This document shows, piece after piece, positions 41,965 through 50,236 of a stretch of DNA of 64,000 bases. The DNA is from Sphingopyxis sp. OPL5 (GTDB taxonomy: Bacteria > Pseudomonadota > Alphaproteobacteria > Sphingomonadales > Sphingomonadaceae): positions 682,001 through 746,000 of the forward strand of contig NZ_CP060725.1 of assembly GCF_003797775.2 (NCBI RefSeq), given 5' to 3'. The notes under the pieces were generated by a model. The model did not search any database, had not been told where the DNA came from, and worked only from the letters and a program-made list of their open reading frames with translations. The position numbers and the translations under genes were made by a program. Positions within the stretch are counted from its first letter, which is position 1, and each line of letters opens with the position of its first letter.

Positions 41965-42378
41965 ATGAGCATTATCGAAGGCCTGATCGGCCCCATCGCC
42001 AGGCTGATCGACAAGATCATCCCCGACCCCGAAGCGCGCGACCGCGCGAAACTCGAACTGCTCAAGCTCGAGGGCACGCAGGAAATGGAAGCGATCCGCA
42101 CCCAGATGACCGCGATCGTCGCCGAGGCGAACAGCGCCGACCCGTGGACCAGCCGCGCGCGGCCGAGTTTCCTCTATGTCATGTATGCGCTGTTGCTGTG
42201 GGCGATCCCGATGGGCCTGATCGCCGCGGCGCGGCCCGAGATGGCAAAGGGCATCGCCGAGGGTATGAACGCCTATCTCGCCGGCATCCCCGAACCGCTC
42301 TACGCGCTCTTCGGCACGGGCTATCTGGGCTATACCGCCGCGCGGGCGTGGGGGAAGGTGAGAGGGGTGGAGAGCTAA
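41965..42378 (+). CDS. Holin family protein, GTA 3TM type
   Basis: A 137-residue inner-membrane protein. A soluble N-terminal helix of 55 residues is followed by the conserved WTSRARP (61-67) and two clear membrane segments (about 68-88 and 109-127). These are features of the 3TM holins associated with gene transfer agents. It should make pores that release the endolysin encoded just upstream. The ribosome-binding site AAGGAAA is 7 bp before the ATG. There are no capsid or tail genes in the window. Confidence 0.88.
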   Translation: MSIIEGLIGPIARLIDKIIPDPEARDRAKLELLKLEGTQEMEAIRTQMTAIVAEANSADPWTSRARPSFLYVMYALLLWAIPMGLIAAARPEMAKGIAEGMNAYLAGIPEPLYALFGTGYLGYTAARAWGKVRGVES

Positions 42379-42400
42379 AAACGGCAAAGCCCACCTCAAA

Positions 42401-42483
42401 TCCCGTTCGCATAGAGCGAAGTCGAGATGCCTCGAAAGTGCGGCACCCGACGGGTGTCTCGACTTCGCTCGACACGAACGGGA
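42401..42483. repeat. Palindromic repeat, copy 2
   Basis: Arms at 42401-42431 and 42452-42483 are mostly complementary (six mismatches), sharing AGAGCGAAGTCGAGA and its complement with copies 1 and 3. It lies between the convergent holin and SRPBCC genes. This copy is partly degenerate on its left arm. Confidence 0.85.
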
Positions 42484-42497
42484 TTTCTATGGTGTCG

Positions 42498-42974
42498 TTA
42501 TCCCTCCACCACCGCCGCCAAATTCGCCAGCGAGGAATTCAGCCCCTCCAGATGGTCCTTCGCCGAAATCCCCGGTGGCACATGATGCGCGTCGATCGTG
42601 ACCAGCGTGCCACCGCTCTGCCGCGACAAATACCAGTGCATCGACATCGTGCCCGAAAAGCGCGGGTCGTCCGACACGAACTCGACCTCCCACACGACGA
42701 GCCGCCCGTCGTCGAGCACCGGAATATAGACTTCGACAACATCGCCATCATCGTCGCTCTTGGTCTCGACATCGGCGTCGTCGAAGGTCAGCCGCATCAG
42801 AAAGCCGCCGCCGGCGCGCAGGTCGATATGCTCGAACGTCCCCGTCGCGCCCTCGGGCGGCAACCAGCGCGCCAGCTTCGCCTCGCTGGTGAAGGCGGCA
42901 AACACATCGACCAACGGCGCGGCGATCAGCCGTTCGGCATGATCGGTACGCCGCGTCTTCTTGGTCGGTTTCAA
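42498..42974 (-). CDS. SRPBCC (AHSA1-like) domain protein downstream of alaS
   Basis: A 158-residue helix-grip protein: [26 protein letters not shown] at the start, [10 protein letters not shown] and WEVEF strands, and a C-terminal helix [16 protein letters not shown]. The start overlaps the alaS stop by 4 bp, so it is expressed with alaS. The ligand is unknown. It differs from the SRPBCC protein at 4806 in having a charged N-terminal leader. Confidence 0.88.
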   Translation of the reverse strand: MKPTKKTRRTDHAERLIAAPLVDVFAAFTSEAKLARWLPPEGATGTFEHIDLRAGGGFLMRLTFDDADVETKSDDDGDVVEVYIPVLDDGRLVVWEVEFVSDDPRFSGTMSMHWYLSRQSGGTLVTIDAHHVPPGISAKDHLEGLNSSLANLAAVVEG

Positions 42975-45616
42975 GCGAGCGCGGCTTTGACGGCCGCGAC
43001 CGCGGCATCGGCCGCAGCGCCGTCGGGACCGCCGCCCTGCGCCATGTCGGGCCGCCCGCCGCCGCCCTGCCCTCCGAGCGCCGCAACCGCGAGCTTGACC
43101 AGATCGACGGCATTGTGGACTACGCCCTCGGTCACGCCCACCGCAACCGAAGCGCGCCCGTCGTTAACCGCAACCAGCATCGCCACACCGCTGCCGACCT
43201 GCTTCTTCAAGCCATCGACCGTACCGCGCAGTTCCTTGGGATCGAGCCCCTCGACGACCTGCGCGAGGAAGGCGGTATCACCGATTTGCTCGACCGCCGG
43301 CCCCGCCGCGACACCGCCGCCGCCAGAACCGCCAAGGGCGAGCGCCTTCTTCGCGTCAGCCAGTTCGCGCTCGACCTTCTTCAATTGCTCGGCGAGCGCC
43401 GCAACGCGCGCCGGCACATCGTCGGGCGAGGTCTTGAGCGCCGCTGCCGCCGCCTTCAGCGCCTCGTCGCGGCCGTTCAGCCACAACCGCGCCGCGTCGC
43501 CGGTCAGCGCCTCGATGCGCCGCACCCCCGACGACACCGCCGATTCGCCGACGATCTTGAGCAGCGCGATATCGCCCAGCGCCCGCACATGCGTGCCGCC
43601 GCACAGTTCGACCGAATAATGATGTTCGTCCGCCGCACCCATGCTGAGCACGCGCACCTCGTCGCCATATTTCTCGCCGAACAGCGCGAGCGCGCCCGCG
43701 GCGACCGCATCGTCGGGGGTCATCAACCGCGTCGTCACCGCCTCGTTGCCGCGAATCTGCGCGTTCACATCCGCCTCGACGTCGGCGATCTCTTCCGCCG
43801 TCAGCGCCTTGGGGTGCGAAAAGTCGAAGCGGAAGCGGTCTTCGGCGACCAGGCTGCCCTTTTGCGTCACATGCCCGCCCAGCCGATTGCGCAGCGCCGC
43901 GTGCAGCAGGTGCGTCGCGCTGTGATTGGCGCGAATCCGGTCGCGCCGCGCGGCATCGACGGTCAACTGCACGGTGTCGCCGACCTTCAGCGTCCCGCTC
44001 TCCAGCTTTGCCTGATGCGCGTGCAAGCGCCCGAGCGGCTTGCTCGTATCGCTCACCGTCGCCGCGGCGCCGCCGAGCGTCGCGATCGTGCCGCTGTCGC
44101 CCATCTGGCCGCCGCTCTCGCCATAAAAAGGCGTTTGGTTGGTCAGCACCACCAGTTCGTCGCCCGCCTTCGCCTCATTGACCTGCACGCCATCCTTGAC
44201 GAGCGCGATCACCTCGCCCTCGCCGACCGTCGCGCCATAACCGGTGAATTCGGTGCTGCCGTTGGTTTCGGCGAGGTCGAACCAGATTTCCTCCGACGCC
44301 TTCTGCCCGCTGCCCTTCCACGCCGCGCGCGCCGCCGCCTTCTGCTGCGCCATTGCCGCGTCGAAGCCCGCGCGATCGACCGTGATATCCTGCGTGCGCA
44401 GCGCATCCTCGGTCAGATCATAGGGGAAGCCGAAGGTGTCATAGAGCTTGAACGCGACGTCTCCGGGCAGCGTCGCGCCCGCACCCATGCCGACCGTCGC
44501 CTCGTCGAGCAGCCGCAGCCCCTTGTCGAGCGTCTGACGGAACTTCGTCTCCTCGCGCTCCAGCGTCTCTGCGATCAGGGGCTGGGCGCGGATCAGCTCC
44601 GGATAAGCGGCGCCCATTTCGGCGGTCAGCGACGGCAGAAGCCGGTACATCAGCGGATCCTTGGCGCCGAGCAGATGCGCGTGGCGCATCGCGCGCCGCA
44701 TGATCCGGCGCAGCACATAACCGCGGCCCTCGGCCGACGGCAGCACCCCGTCGGCGATCAGGAAGCTCGATGCGCGCAGATGATCGGCGATTACCCGGTG
44801 GCTCGCCTGCGTTGCGCCCTCGGCGGGAACGCCGGTCAGATCTACCGACGCCGCGATCAGTGCCTTGAAGGTGTCGGTGTCATAATTGTCGGTGACGCCC
44901 TGCAGCACCGCGGCAACGCGCTCCAGCCCCATGCCGGTGTCGATGCTCGGCTTCGGCAGGTCGATGCGGTCGCCCGGTCCGCGCTGGTCATATTGCATGA
45001 ACACCAGGTTCCAGATTTCGACGAAGCGGTCGCCGTCCTCCTCCGCCGATCCCGGCGGGCCGCCCCAGATATGGTCGCCATGGTCGTAGAATATTTCGCT
45101 GCACGGCCCACACGGCCCGGTGTCGCCCATCGACCAGAAATTGTCGCTGGTGGCGATGCGGATGATCCGCTCCTCGGGCAGGCCCGCGATCTTGCGCCAC
45201 AGGTCATAGGCCTCGTCATCGGTGTGATAGACGGTCGCGGTCAGCCGCTCGGGTGCAAGGCCCCAGGTCTTGGTGATCAGCGTCCAGGCATGGTGGATCG
45301 CCTGTTCCTTGAAATAGTCGCCGAAGGAGAAATTCCCGAGCATTTCAAAGAAAGTATGGTGGCGCGCGGTGAAGCCGACATTGTCGAGGTCGTTGTGCTT
45401 GCCGCCGGCGCGGACACATTTCTGCGACGAGGCCGCAGTGCTGTACGGGCGCTTCTCCAGCCCGGTGAAGACATTCTTGAACGGCACCATCCCGGCGTTG
45501 ACGAACATCAACGTCGGGTCGTTGTACGGCACCAGCGGCGCCGACGGTTCGATATGGTGGCCGGTCCCCGCGAAATAGTCGAGGAACGAGCGGCGAATGT
45601 CGTTGGTCGATGTCAT
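42971..45616 (-). CDS. alaS: Alanyl-tRNA synthetase
   Basis: An 881-residue class II synthetase of full length. The catalytic core contains the motif-1 [13 protein letters not shown] and motif-2 [20 protein letters not shown], and the [13 protein letters not shown] region. The editing domain has the zinc ligands HSATH and CGGTH. The C-terminal C-Ala domain ends in a Gly-rich tail. It charges tRNA-Ala and clears mischarged Ser and Gly. It begins 60 bp from the DUF4019-like gene. Confidence 0.99.
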   Translation of the reverse strand: MTSTNDIRRSFLDYFAGTGHHIEPSAPLVPYNDPTLMFVNAGMVPFKNVFTGLEKRPYSTAASSQKCVRAGGKHNDLDNVGFTARHHTFFEMLGNFSFGDYFKEQAIHHAWTLITKTWGLAPERLTATVYHTDDEAYDLWRKIAGLPEERIIRIATSDNFWSMGDTGPCGPCSEIFYDHGDHIWGGPPGSAEEDGDRFVEIWNLVFMQYDQRGPGDRIDLPKPSIDTGMGLERVAAVLQGVTDNYDTDTFKALIAASVDLTGVPAEGATQASHRVIADHLRASSFLIADGVLPSAEGRGYVLRRIMRRAMRHAHLLGAKDPLMYRLLPSLTAEMGAAYPELIRAQPLIAETLEREETKFRQTLDKGLRLLDEATVGMGAGATLPGDVAFKLYDTFGFPYDLTEDALRTQDITVDRAGFDAAMAQQKAAARAAWKGSGQKASEEIWFDLAETNGSTEFTGYGATVGEGEVIALVKDGVQVNEAKAGDELVVLTNQTPFYGESGGQMGDSGTIATLGGAAATVSDTSKPLGRLHAHQAKLESGTLKVGDTVQLTVDAARRDRIRANHSATHLLHAALRNRLGGHVTQKGSLVAEDRFRFDFSHPKALTAEEIADVEADVNAQIRGNEAVTTRLMTPDDAVAAGALALFGEKYGDEVRVLSMGAADEHHYSVELCGGTHVRALGDIALLKIVGESAVSSGVRRIEALTGDAARLWLNGRDEALKAAAAALKTSPDDVPARVAALAEQLKKVERELADAKKALALGGSGGGGVAAGPAVEQIGDTAFLAQVVEGLDPKELRGTVDGLKKQVGSGVAMLVAVNDGRASVAVGVTEGVVHNAVDLVKLAVAALGGQGGGGRPDMAQGGGPDGAAADAAVAAVKAALA

Positions 45617-45676
45617 CCGCGCGATCTAGTGCGCTACGCCGCGTTTCTCAAGCATGATGGTTGGTTTGCCCCCAAC

Positions 45677-46420
45677 CTATCGCTGGCAAAGCCGATTAAG
45701 CTCCTCATCGGAATATCCGGCTTCGTCGATCAAGGCCTGCGAGACGTAGCGCACATCATATTGCGATACGTTATAGACGCCGGTGCGAACGCGATAGAGA
45801 AGCAGCCCGCCACAGGTTCCGGCGATCCCGGGATGCGAGCTCAGAACCGCGAAATAGGCATAGGCGCCGGGATAGGCCGCATCCTCGGGATTGTTGAGCC
45901 AGCCGTCGAGCCGCGCCGTGAACTGCCCCGCGCCCGTCTGGTGCATCTTCGCTTCCTTGCTGAAGCGGGCCATTTCGTCCGGGGTCGCCTCAAGTGCCGG
46001 GTCCATCATGCCCGCCAGCGTCGCGCTATTCCCTCGGTCGAGATTGTTCAGAAAGCGCGTCGCAAATTGTGTGGCCGCCCCGATCTCGACAGCATTCGCC
46101 GTCCAGTCGATGGGCACGGGCTTATAGGGATCGGTCGCCGGATCGTAGCAGGAGAAGTTCTGACGGAAATCCTTGATCACCGTCACACCGCGATCGACGT
46201 CGATCTGGTTGTCGAAATAATAGCGGCCAAACCGGACCTTGAGTGCCCCGCAGCGTTGAGTGGCCAGCACCTTGATGCGATCAATGACGGGATCATATTG
46301 ATCGGCGTCGATCACCGCGACGGTCGCGACAAAGCCCTTCCCGGGCACCGGCGCGACCTTGATTTCAGGCTGGCCGGCCGCAGCCGCCAGCAACGCAAGA
46401 GCCATCACCGCCATGATCAT
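45677..46420 (-). CDS. Secreted DUF4019-like protein A
   Basis: A 247-residue protein with a short signal-like N-terminus (MIMAVMALALLAAAAG). The C-terminal half resembles DUF4019: a stretch ATQFATRFLNNLDRGNSATL, then FTARLDGWLNNPEDA, then GAYAYFAVLSSHPGIAGTCG. The N-terminal half, with FGRYYFDNQIDVDRGV, is not recognised. GGTGGGGGA precedes the start. It shares its context and part of its fold with the next gene, so they may be distant paralogues. Confidence 0.7.
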   Translation of the reverse strand: MIMAVMALALLAAAAGQPEIKVAPVPGKGFVATVAVIDADQYDPVIDRIKVLATQRCGALKVRFGRYYFDNQIDVDRGVTVIKDFRQNFSCYDPATDPYKPVPIDWTANAVEIGAATQFATRFLNNLDRGNSATLAGMMDPALEATPDEMARFSKEAKMHQTGAGQFTARLDGWLNNPEDAAYPGAYAYFAVLSSHPGIAGTCGGLLLYRVRTGVYNVSQYDVRYVSQALIDEAGYSDEELNRLCQR

Positions 46421-46516
46421 TCCCCCACCGGAAACCGCCGGACGGCGGCGCGCGAAGCTTGCCGCGCGCCATATCGCACCGCAAGCCGAATTTGCTTGGG
46501 TTTCAGACCTGTACCG

Positions 46517-47080
46517 TCAAAAGGCGGTCGCGATCCCCTTACCAAGATAACAGGGCAGCTGGCGCAGGACTTCGGCCTTGGGGATGCCATCCTCCATCAT
46601 CTCGATCGGCACCTCGGACGTGTCGGTGCGTACGATGGTGAAGCCCGATCCCGGGGCCGCGCGGTGGACGACGACATAGCCGCAATCCATCGTACCGTCG
46701 GCGCGATCGCCGCGAAAATCGAAGGCGGCGTAAAGCCCCGGCGGCTGCCCGGCCGGATCCTGATACCAGCTCAACCGCAGGACGCGGATGATGCCGTCGG
46801 CCCAAAGCGTCTCGCGCTTGCGCAAATTGGTTTCCCATTCGAGCCGCGGGTTCGACGCCTGAAACGACAGCCGCAACATCGCATAGGCCGACGCGAAATC
46901 GCGCCGCGCGAGCGCCATCGTATAGGATGCGACACGGCCCATCGCGTCACTCTCGTCGGCGGCGTCCGGCACGAAGCTTGCGCCTTCGGGGGCGTTGACG
47001 ACGCGCTCGACCTCGGGACCGAGCAGCGGCGATTGCGCCGCCGCTGGAACCGCGAGGCCGAACAGGACGGCGGCGGCCAT
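46517..47080 (-). CDS. Secreted DUF4019-like protein B
   Basis: A 187-residue protein with an N-terminal hydrophobic leader (VLFGLAVPAAAQ). The conserved DUF4019-type pattern is seen in YTMALARRDFASAYAMLRLS, WETNLRKRETLWAD and LYAAFDFRGDRADG. The start is uncertain: the ATG at 47080 lacks both a good ribosome-binding site and a basic n-region; a TTG at 47104 (SSDRLRIMAAA) would supply the basic residues. It lies 13 bp after the glutathione transferase gene. Confidence 0.7.
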   Translation of the reverse strand: MAAAVLFGLAVPAAAQSPLLGPEVERVVNAPEGASFVPDAADESDAMGRVASYTMALARRDFASAYAMLRLSFQASNPRLEWETNLRKRETLWADGIIRVLRLSWYQDPAGQPPGLYAAFDFRGDRADGTMDCGYVVVHRAAPGSGFTIVRTDTSEVPIEMMEDGIPKAEVLRQLPCYLGKGIATAF

Positions 47081-47093
47081 AATGCGCAGGCGG

Positions 47094-47717
47094 TCAGAAG
47101 ACAAAATAAGCCCCGCCCTTCGCACGCGCCGCCTGCCACGTCGGGCGTGCGTGCATCGCGGCCACGAAGGCCGCCAGCTTGGGATATCGGTCGGCGCCGC
47201 CCATCGCGGCAACCTCAGCCGGGAAGCTGAGCATGATGTCGGCCGCCGACAGCCCGTCGCCGATGAAATGGCCGGCGTCGTTCACTTCATTGTCGAGATA
47301 GCGGAAATGCGCGTCGAGTTGCTCGTCGATCCGCGGCTTCACCGGCGCCGCGGCGTCGCCGAGCCGGCCAAGGTAGATGTTGAGCAGGATCGGGGTCATC
47401 GCCGATCCTTCGGCGAAGTGGATGAGTTCGAGGTGGCGGACATGGTCGTCGGTGCCGCGCGCTGGAACCAGCGCCTCACCGCCATAATTGTCGCACAAAT
47501 ATTCGGCGATCGCGCCCGATTCCTGGATCACCCGCCCCGCATCTTCAAGCAACGGCGATTTGCCGAGGGGATGAATGGCCTTCAATTCGGGCGGCGCGAG
47601 GTTGGTGACGGCGTCGCGCTGGTAGTGCTTGATTTCATAGGGCGCACCCAGTTCCTCGAGCAGCCACAGGATGCGCTGCGAACGGCTGTTGTTCAGGTGG
47701 TGGACGATCAGGCTCAT
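47094..47717 (-). CDS. Glutathione S-transferase family protein
   Basis: A 207-residue two-domain GST. The thioredoxin-fold N-terminal domain begins IVHHLNNSRSQRILWLLEEL, with LGKSPLLED and the glutathione-binding QESGAIAEYL. The helical C-terminal domain contains the N-capping box HFIGDGLSAADIML. The catalytic Ser or Tyr position near residue 11 is Ser, as in beta- or theta-like enzymes. It conjugates or reduces with glutathione in the cytoplasm. Confidence 0.95.
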   Translation of the reverse strand: MSLIVHHLNNSRSQRILWLLEELGAPYEIKHYQRDAVTNLAPPELKAIHPLGKSPLLEDAGRVIQESGAIAEYLCDNYGGEALVPARGTDDHVRHLELIHFAEGSAMTPILLNIYLGRLGDAAAPVKPRIDEQLDAHFRYLDNEVNDAGHFIGDGLSAADIMLSFPAEVAAMGGADRYPKLAAFVAAMHARPTWQAARAKGGAYFVF

Positions 47718-47729
47718 GTCGCTCTCCTC

Positions 47730-48545
47730 TTATGGTGTGTAGGTCCCGTTGCGATCGATCAGCGCCGCGATCTCGCGCACCAGCTTGGCGCCGAGGATCG
47801 CGGTGACCTCGCCGATATCGCGGCCGGGATGATGTTCGACGATATCGGCGCCAATAATCGGCGCGGTCTGTTTGTGCAGGACGGCGAGCAGTTCGCGCAC
47901 CGTCAGTCCGCCAGGCTCGGGATGCGCGACGCCGGGCGCCGCCGACGGGTCGATGCCGTCCATGTCGATCGAGATGTAGAGCGGGCCTTCGATTATCGGC
48001 ACCGCGTCGGGGGTGAAACCCGCCATCGGCACGATCTCGACCCCGAAGCGGTCGGCCTGCTCGCGGCAGTGTCGGTTCAGCGTGCGGATGCCGACCTGCA
48101 CCAGCCGCGCGGCATGGCCGCCATCGTAGATGCGGGCGAAGGGCGAGGCGTGGCTGCGCGGATTGCCCTCGAAATCGTCGTAGAGGTCGGGATGCGCGTC
48201 GATATGGAGGATGTTGACCGGCCCGAAACAGGCCGCCGCCGCCTCGACGAGCGGAAGAGTCACGGCATGGTCGCCGCCGAGGGCGAGTGGAATTTCACCA
48301 TCTTCGCGCACAAGCCCGACGTGGCGGCGAATCATCGCGTCGTCGCGCGCGGTGTCCTCGGTCAGCGCGAGGTCGCCGTCGTCGGCGAAGGCGATGTCGG
48401 TGCCGAGTTCGGGGCCGAGCTCGCTCGCCATATTGCCGCGCTCGCTCCAGAGCTGGGCGCGGATCGCGGCGGGGCCGGCGGCGGCGCCGCGTTCGAAGCT
48501 GCTGTTGACGTCGGTGGGCAGGCCAAAGAGGCGGATCGCGGGCAT
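47730..48545 (-). CDS. Arginase/agmatinase-family ureohydrolase
   Basis: A 271-residue Mn-dependent enzyme. All metal motifs are present: GGDHAVTLP (H93), DAHPDLYDD (D116, H118, D120) and SIDMDGIDPSAAPG with two aspartates. Arginase, agmatinase and guanidino-acid hydrolases share these residues, so the substrate is uncertain; agmatinase is the default for a bacterial protein of this length. It lies 12 bp before the GST gene on the same strand. Confidence 0.9.
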   Translation of the reverse strand: MPAIRLFGLPTDVNSSFERGAAAGPAAIRAQLWSERGNMASELGPELGTDIAFADDGDLALTEDTARDDAMIRRHVGLVREDGEIPLALGGDHAVTLPLVEAAAACFGPVNILHIDAHPDLYDDFEGNPRSHASPFARIYDGGHAARLVQVGIRTLNRHCREQADRFGVEIVPMAGFTPDAVPIIEGPLYISIDMDGIDPSAAPGVAHPEPGGLTVRELLAVLHKQTAPIIGADIVEHHPGRDIGEVTAILGAKLVREIAALIDRNGTYTP

Positions 48546-48581
48546 GGCGTGCTTGTAGCCGCTCGAAAGGGCCGCGCAAGG

Positions 48582-48674
48582 CCAACGGCGGGCGGGCCGG
48601 TCCGCGAGAGGGTTGCGAACCTGAGGGGCAAGGAACCCGCCGCCGTTGGACGGCCGGTCCGCAGGAACGGACCG
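48582..48674. other. Structured intergenic region downstream of recA
   Basis: CCAACGGCGG (48582-48591) pairs perfectly with CCGCCGTTGG (48640-48649). GGCCGGTCCGC is repeated directly at 48595-48605 and 48652-48662, and CGGTCCG-CAGGAA-CGGACCG (48655-48674) forms a hairpin. These lie between the recA stop and the agmatinase start. A hairpin downstream of recA could act as a terminator, but no T-tract follows. Confidence 0.5.
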
Positions 48675-48686
48675 ACCGGATTCCTA

Positions 48687-49760
48687 TCAGTCGTCGGTGT
48701 CGTCGTCGGGGCCGGCCATCATTTCCTCGGCGACCTGGTCTGTCTTGCCGCGGATCGCGGTTTCCAGCCGTTCCATCAGTTCGGGGTTATCCTTGAGGAA
48801 GGTCTTGGAATTCTCGCGGCCCTGTCCGATGCGGATCGAATCATAGCTGAACCAGGCGCCCGATTTCTCGACGATGCCCGCCTTGACGCCGAGATCGAGA
48901 ATCTCGCCGATCTTGGAGATGCCCTGGCCATACATGATGTCGAATTCGACCTGCTTGAACGGCGGTGCGACCTTGTTCTTGACGACCTTGACGCGAGTGG
49001 TGTTGCCGACGATCTCGTCGCCATTCTTGATCTGGCCGGTGCGGCGGATGTCGAGGCGAACCGAAGCGTAGAATTTCAGCGCGTTGCCGCCCGTCGTTGT
49101 CTCGGGGTTGCCGTACATCACGCCGATCTTCATGCGCAGCTGGTTGATGAAGATCACCATGCAGCGCGAACGGCTGATCGAGCCGGTGAGCTTACGCAGC
49201 GACTGCGACATCAAGCGCGCCTGCAGGCCGACATGGCTGTCGCCCATCTCGCCCTCGATTTCGGCACGCGGAACGAGCGCGGCGACCGAGTCGACGACGA
49301 GCACGTCGATCGCGTTCGAGCGCACCAGCGTGTCGACGATTTCGAGCGCCTGTTCGCCGGTGTCGGGCTGCGACACGATCAGTTCGTCGATATTGACGCC
49401 AAGTTTCCTGGCATAGACCGGGTCGAGCGCATGTTCGGCGTCGACGAAAGCGACGGTGCCGCCGCCCTTCTGCGCCTCGGCAAGGACGTGGAGCGCGAGG
49501 GTGGTCTTGCCCGAGCTTTCGGGGCCGTAGATTTCGATGACGCGCCCGCGCGGCAGGCCGCCGACGCCGAGGGCGATGTCGAGTCCGAGCGATCCGGTCG
49601 AAATCGCTTCGACCTGCATCGTCTCCTTCGAACCCAATTTCATCACCGAGCCCTTGCCGAAGGCGCGATCGATTTGTGCCAAGGCGGCGTCGAGCGCCTT
49701 CTGCCTGTCCGTGCTGTTCACTGATTTCCCCGATTCCACGAGTGACAATTGACCGGCCAT
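48687..49760 (-). CDS. recA: Recombinase RecA
   Basis: A 357-residue RecA with Walker [13 protein letters not shown], the polymerisation N-terminal helix, and loops such as [25 protein letters not shown]. The C-terminus ends in an acidic tail (DDDTDD). It pairs homologous DNA and triggers SOS by LexA self-cleavage. The AGGAAAGGGAC ribosome-binding site is strong. An SOS box lies 77-91 bp upstream. Confidence 0.99.
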   Translation of the reverse strand: MAGQLSLVESGKSVNSTDRQKALDAALAQIDRAFGKGSVMKLGSKETMQVEAISTGSLGLDIALGVGGLPRGRVIEIYGPESSGKTTLALHVLAEAQKGGGTVAFVDAEHALDPVYARKLGVNIDELIVSQPDTGEQALEIVDTLVRSNAIDVLVVDSVAALVPRAEIEGEMGDSHVGLQARLMSQSLRKLTGSISRSRCMVIFINQLRMKIGVMYGNPETTTGGNALKFYASVRLDIRRTGQIKNGDEIVGNTTRVKVVKNKVAPPFKQVEFDIMYGQGISKIGEILDLGVKAGIVEKSGAWFSYDSIRIGQGRENSKTFLKDNPELMERLETAIRGKTDQVAEEMMAGPDDDTDD

Positions 49761-49836
49761 GACCGTCCCTTTCCTGCTCTATCGCGAAGGCAGAAGCATC
49801 GCAACGCCGGACCTGTGTACGGCATTTGTTCTCAAG

Positions 49837-49851
49837 GAACAAGAGTGGAAC
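49837..49851. promoter_or_regulatory. SOS (LexA) box of recA
   Basis: GAACAAGAGTGGAAC on the plus strand reads as GTTC-N7-GTTC on the recA strand, the alphaproteobacterial LexA target. On the recA strand the second GTTC overlaps a TTGTTC -35 element. A further perfect inverted repeat TTGTTC-TCAAG-GAACAA (49827-49843) overlaps the site and could bind a LexA dimer half differently. Confidence 0.8.
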
Positions 49852-49882
49852 AAAATTTGTTGCGGCGGCGCAAACCGCACGC

Positions 49883-50236
49883 TTATCCGTCGAAAAATTC
49901 GTTGAGAACGGTTTCGATTTCGCTGAGCCGGAACGGCTTCGATACCAGCTTGCGGTGGGCGTGCGCCGGCGGAATCGCGTCGCCACCACCCGACGTGAAG
50001 GCGAAGGGAATATCCTTCGCCGCGAGCGCATCGGCGACCGGCCAGCCCTTCGCCTCGCCGAGATTGATGTCGACCAGCGCCGCGTCGACCGGCTGCGCCG
50101 CGATGATCGCCAGAGCATCCTCGACGCTCGCCGCCTGTGCGGGTTCTGGGAAGCCCAGCGCGTCGAACATGTCGACCAGCATCATGCCGATCAGCACATC
50201 GTCCTCGACGAGCAGGATGTTGCGATTCGCCGTCAT
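49883..50236 (-). CDS. Single-domain response regulator (CheY-like receiver)
   Basis: A 117-residue stand-alone receiver domain: acidic pair EDD at residues 11-13, phosphorylation site D56 (VDINLGEAKG), and K100 (VSKPF). There is no output domain. The first base of its start codon overlaps the cckA stop, so it is translated with that kinase, and it may act as a phosphate sink or regulator of the CckA relay. It is distinct from CpdR and DivK, judged only by position. Confidence 0.92.
   Translation of the reverse strand: MTANRNILLVEDDVLIGMMLVDMFDALGFPEPAQAASVEDALAIIAAQPVDAALVDINLGEAKGWPVADALAAKDIPFAFTSGGGDAIPPAHAHRKLVSKPFRLSEIETVLNEFFDG

Noticed and set aside
41329..42378. Possible prophage
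   Set aside because: Only lysis genes are present; no integrase, capsid, tail or attachment site was seen.
43115..47230. A plus-strand open frame of about 1370 codons
   Set aside because: It is antisense to alaS and its neighbours, has no ribosome-binding site and no recognisable domain; long antisense frames are expected in GC-rich DNA.
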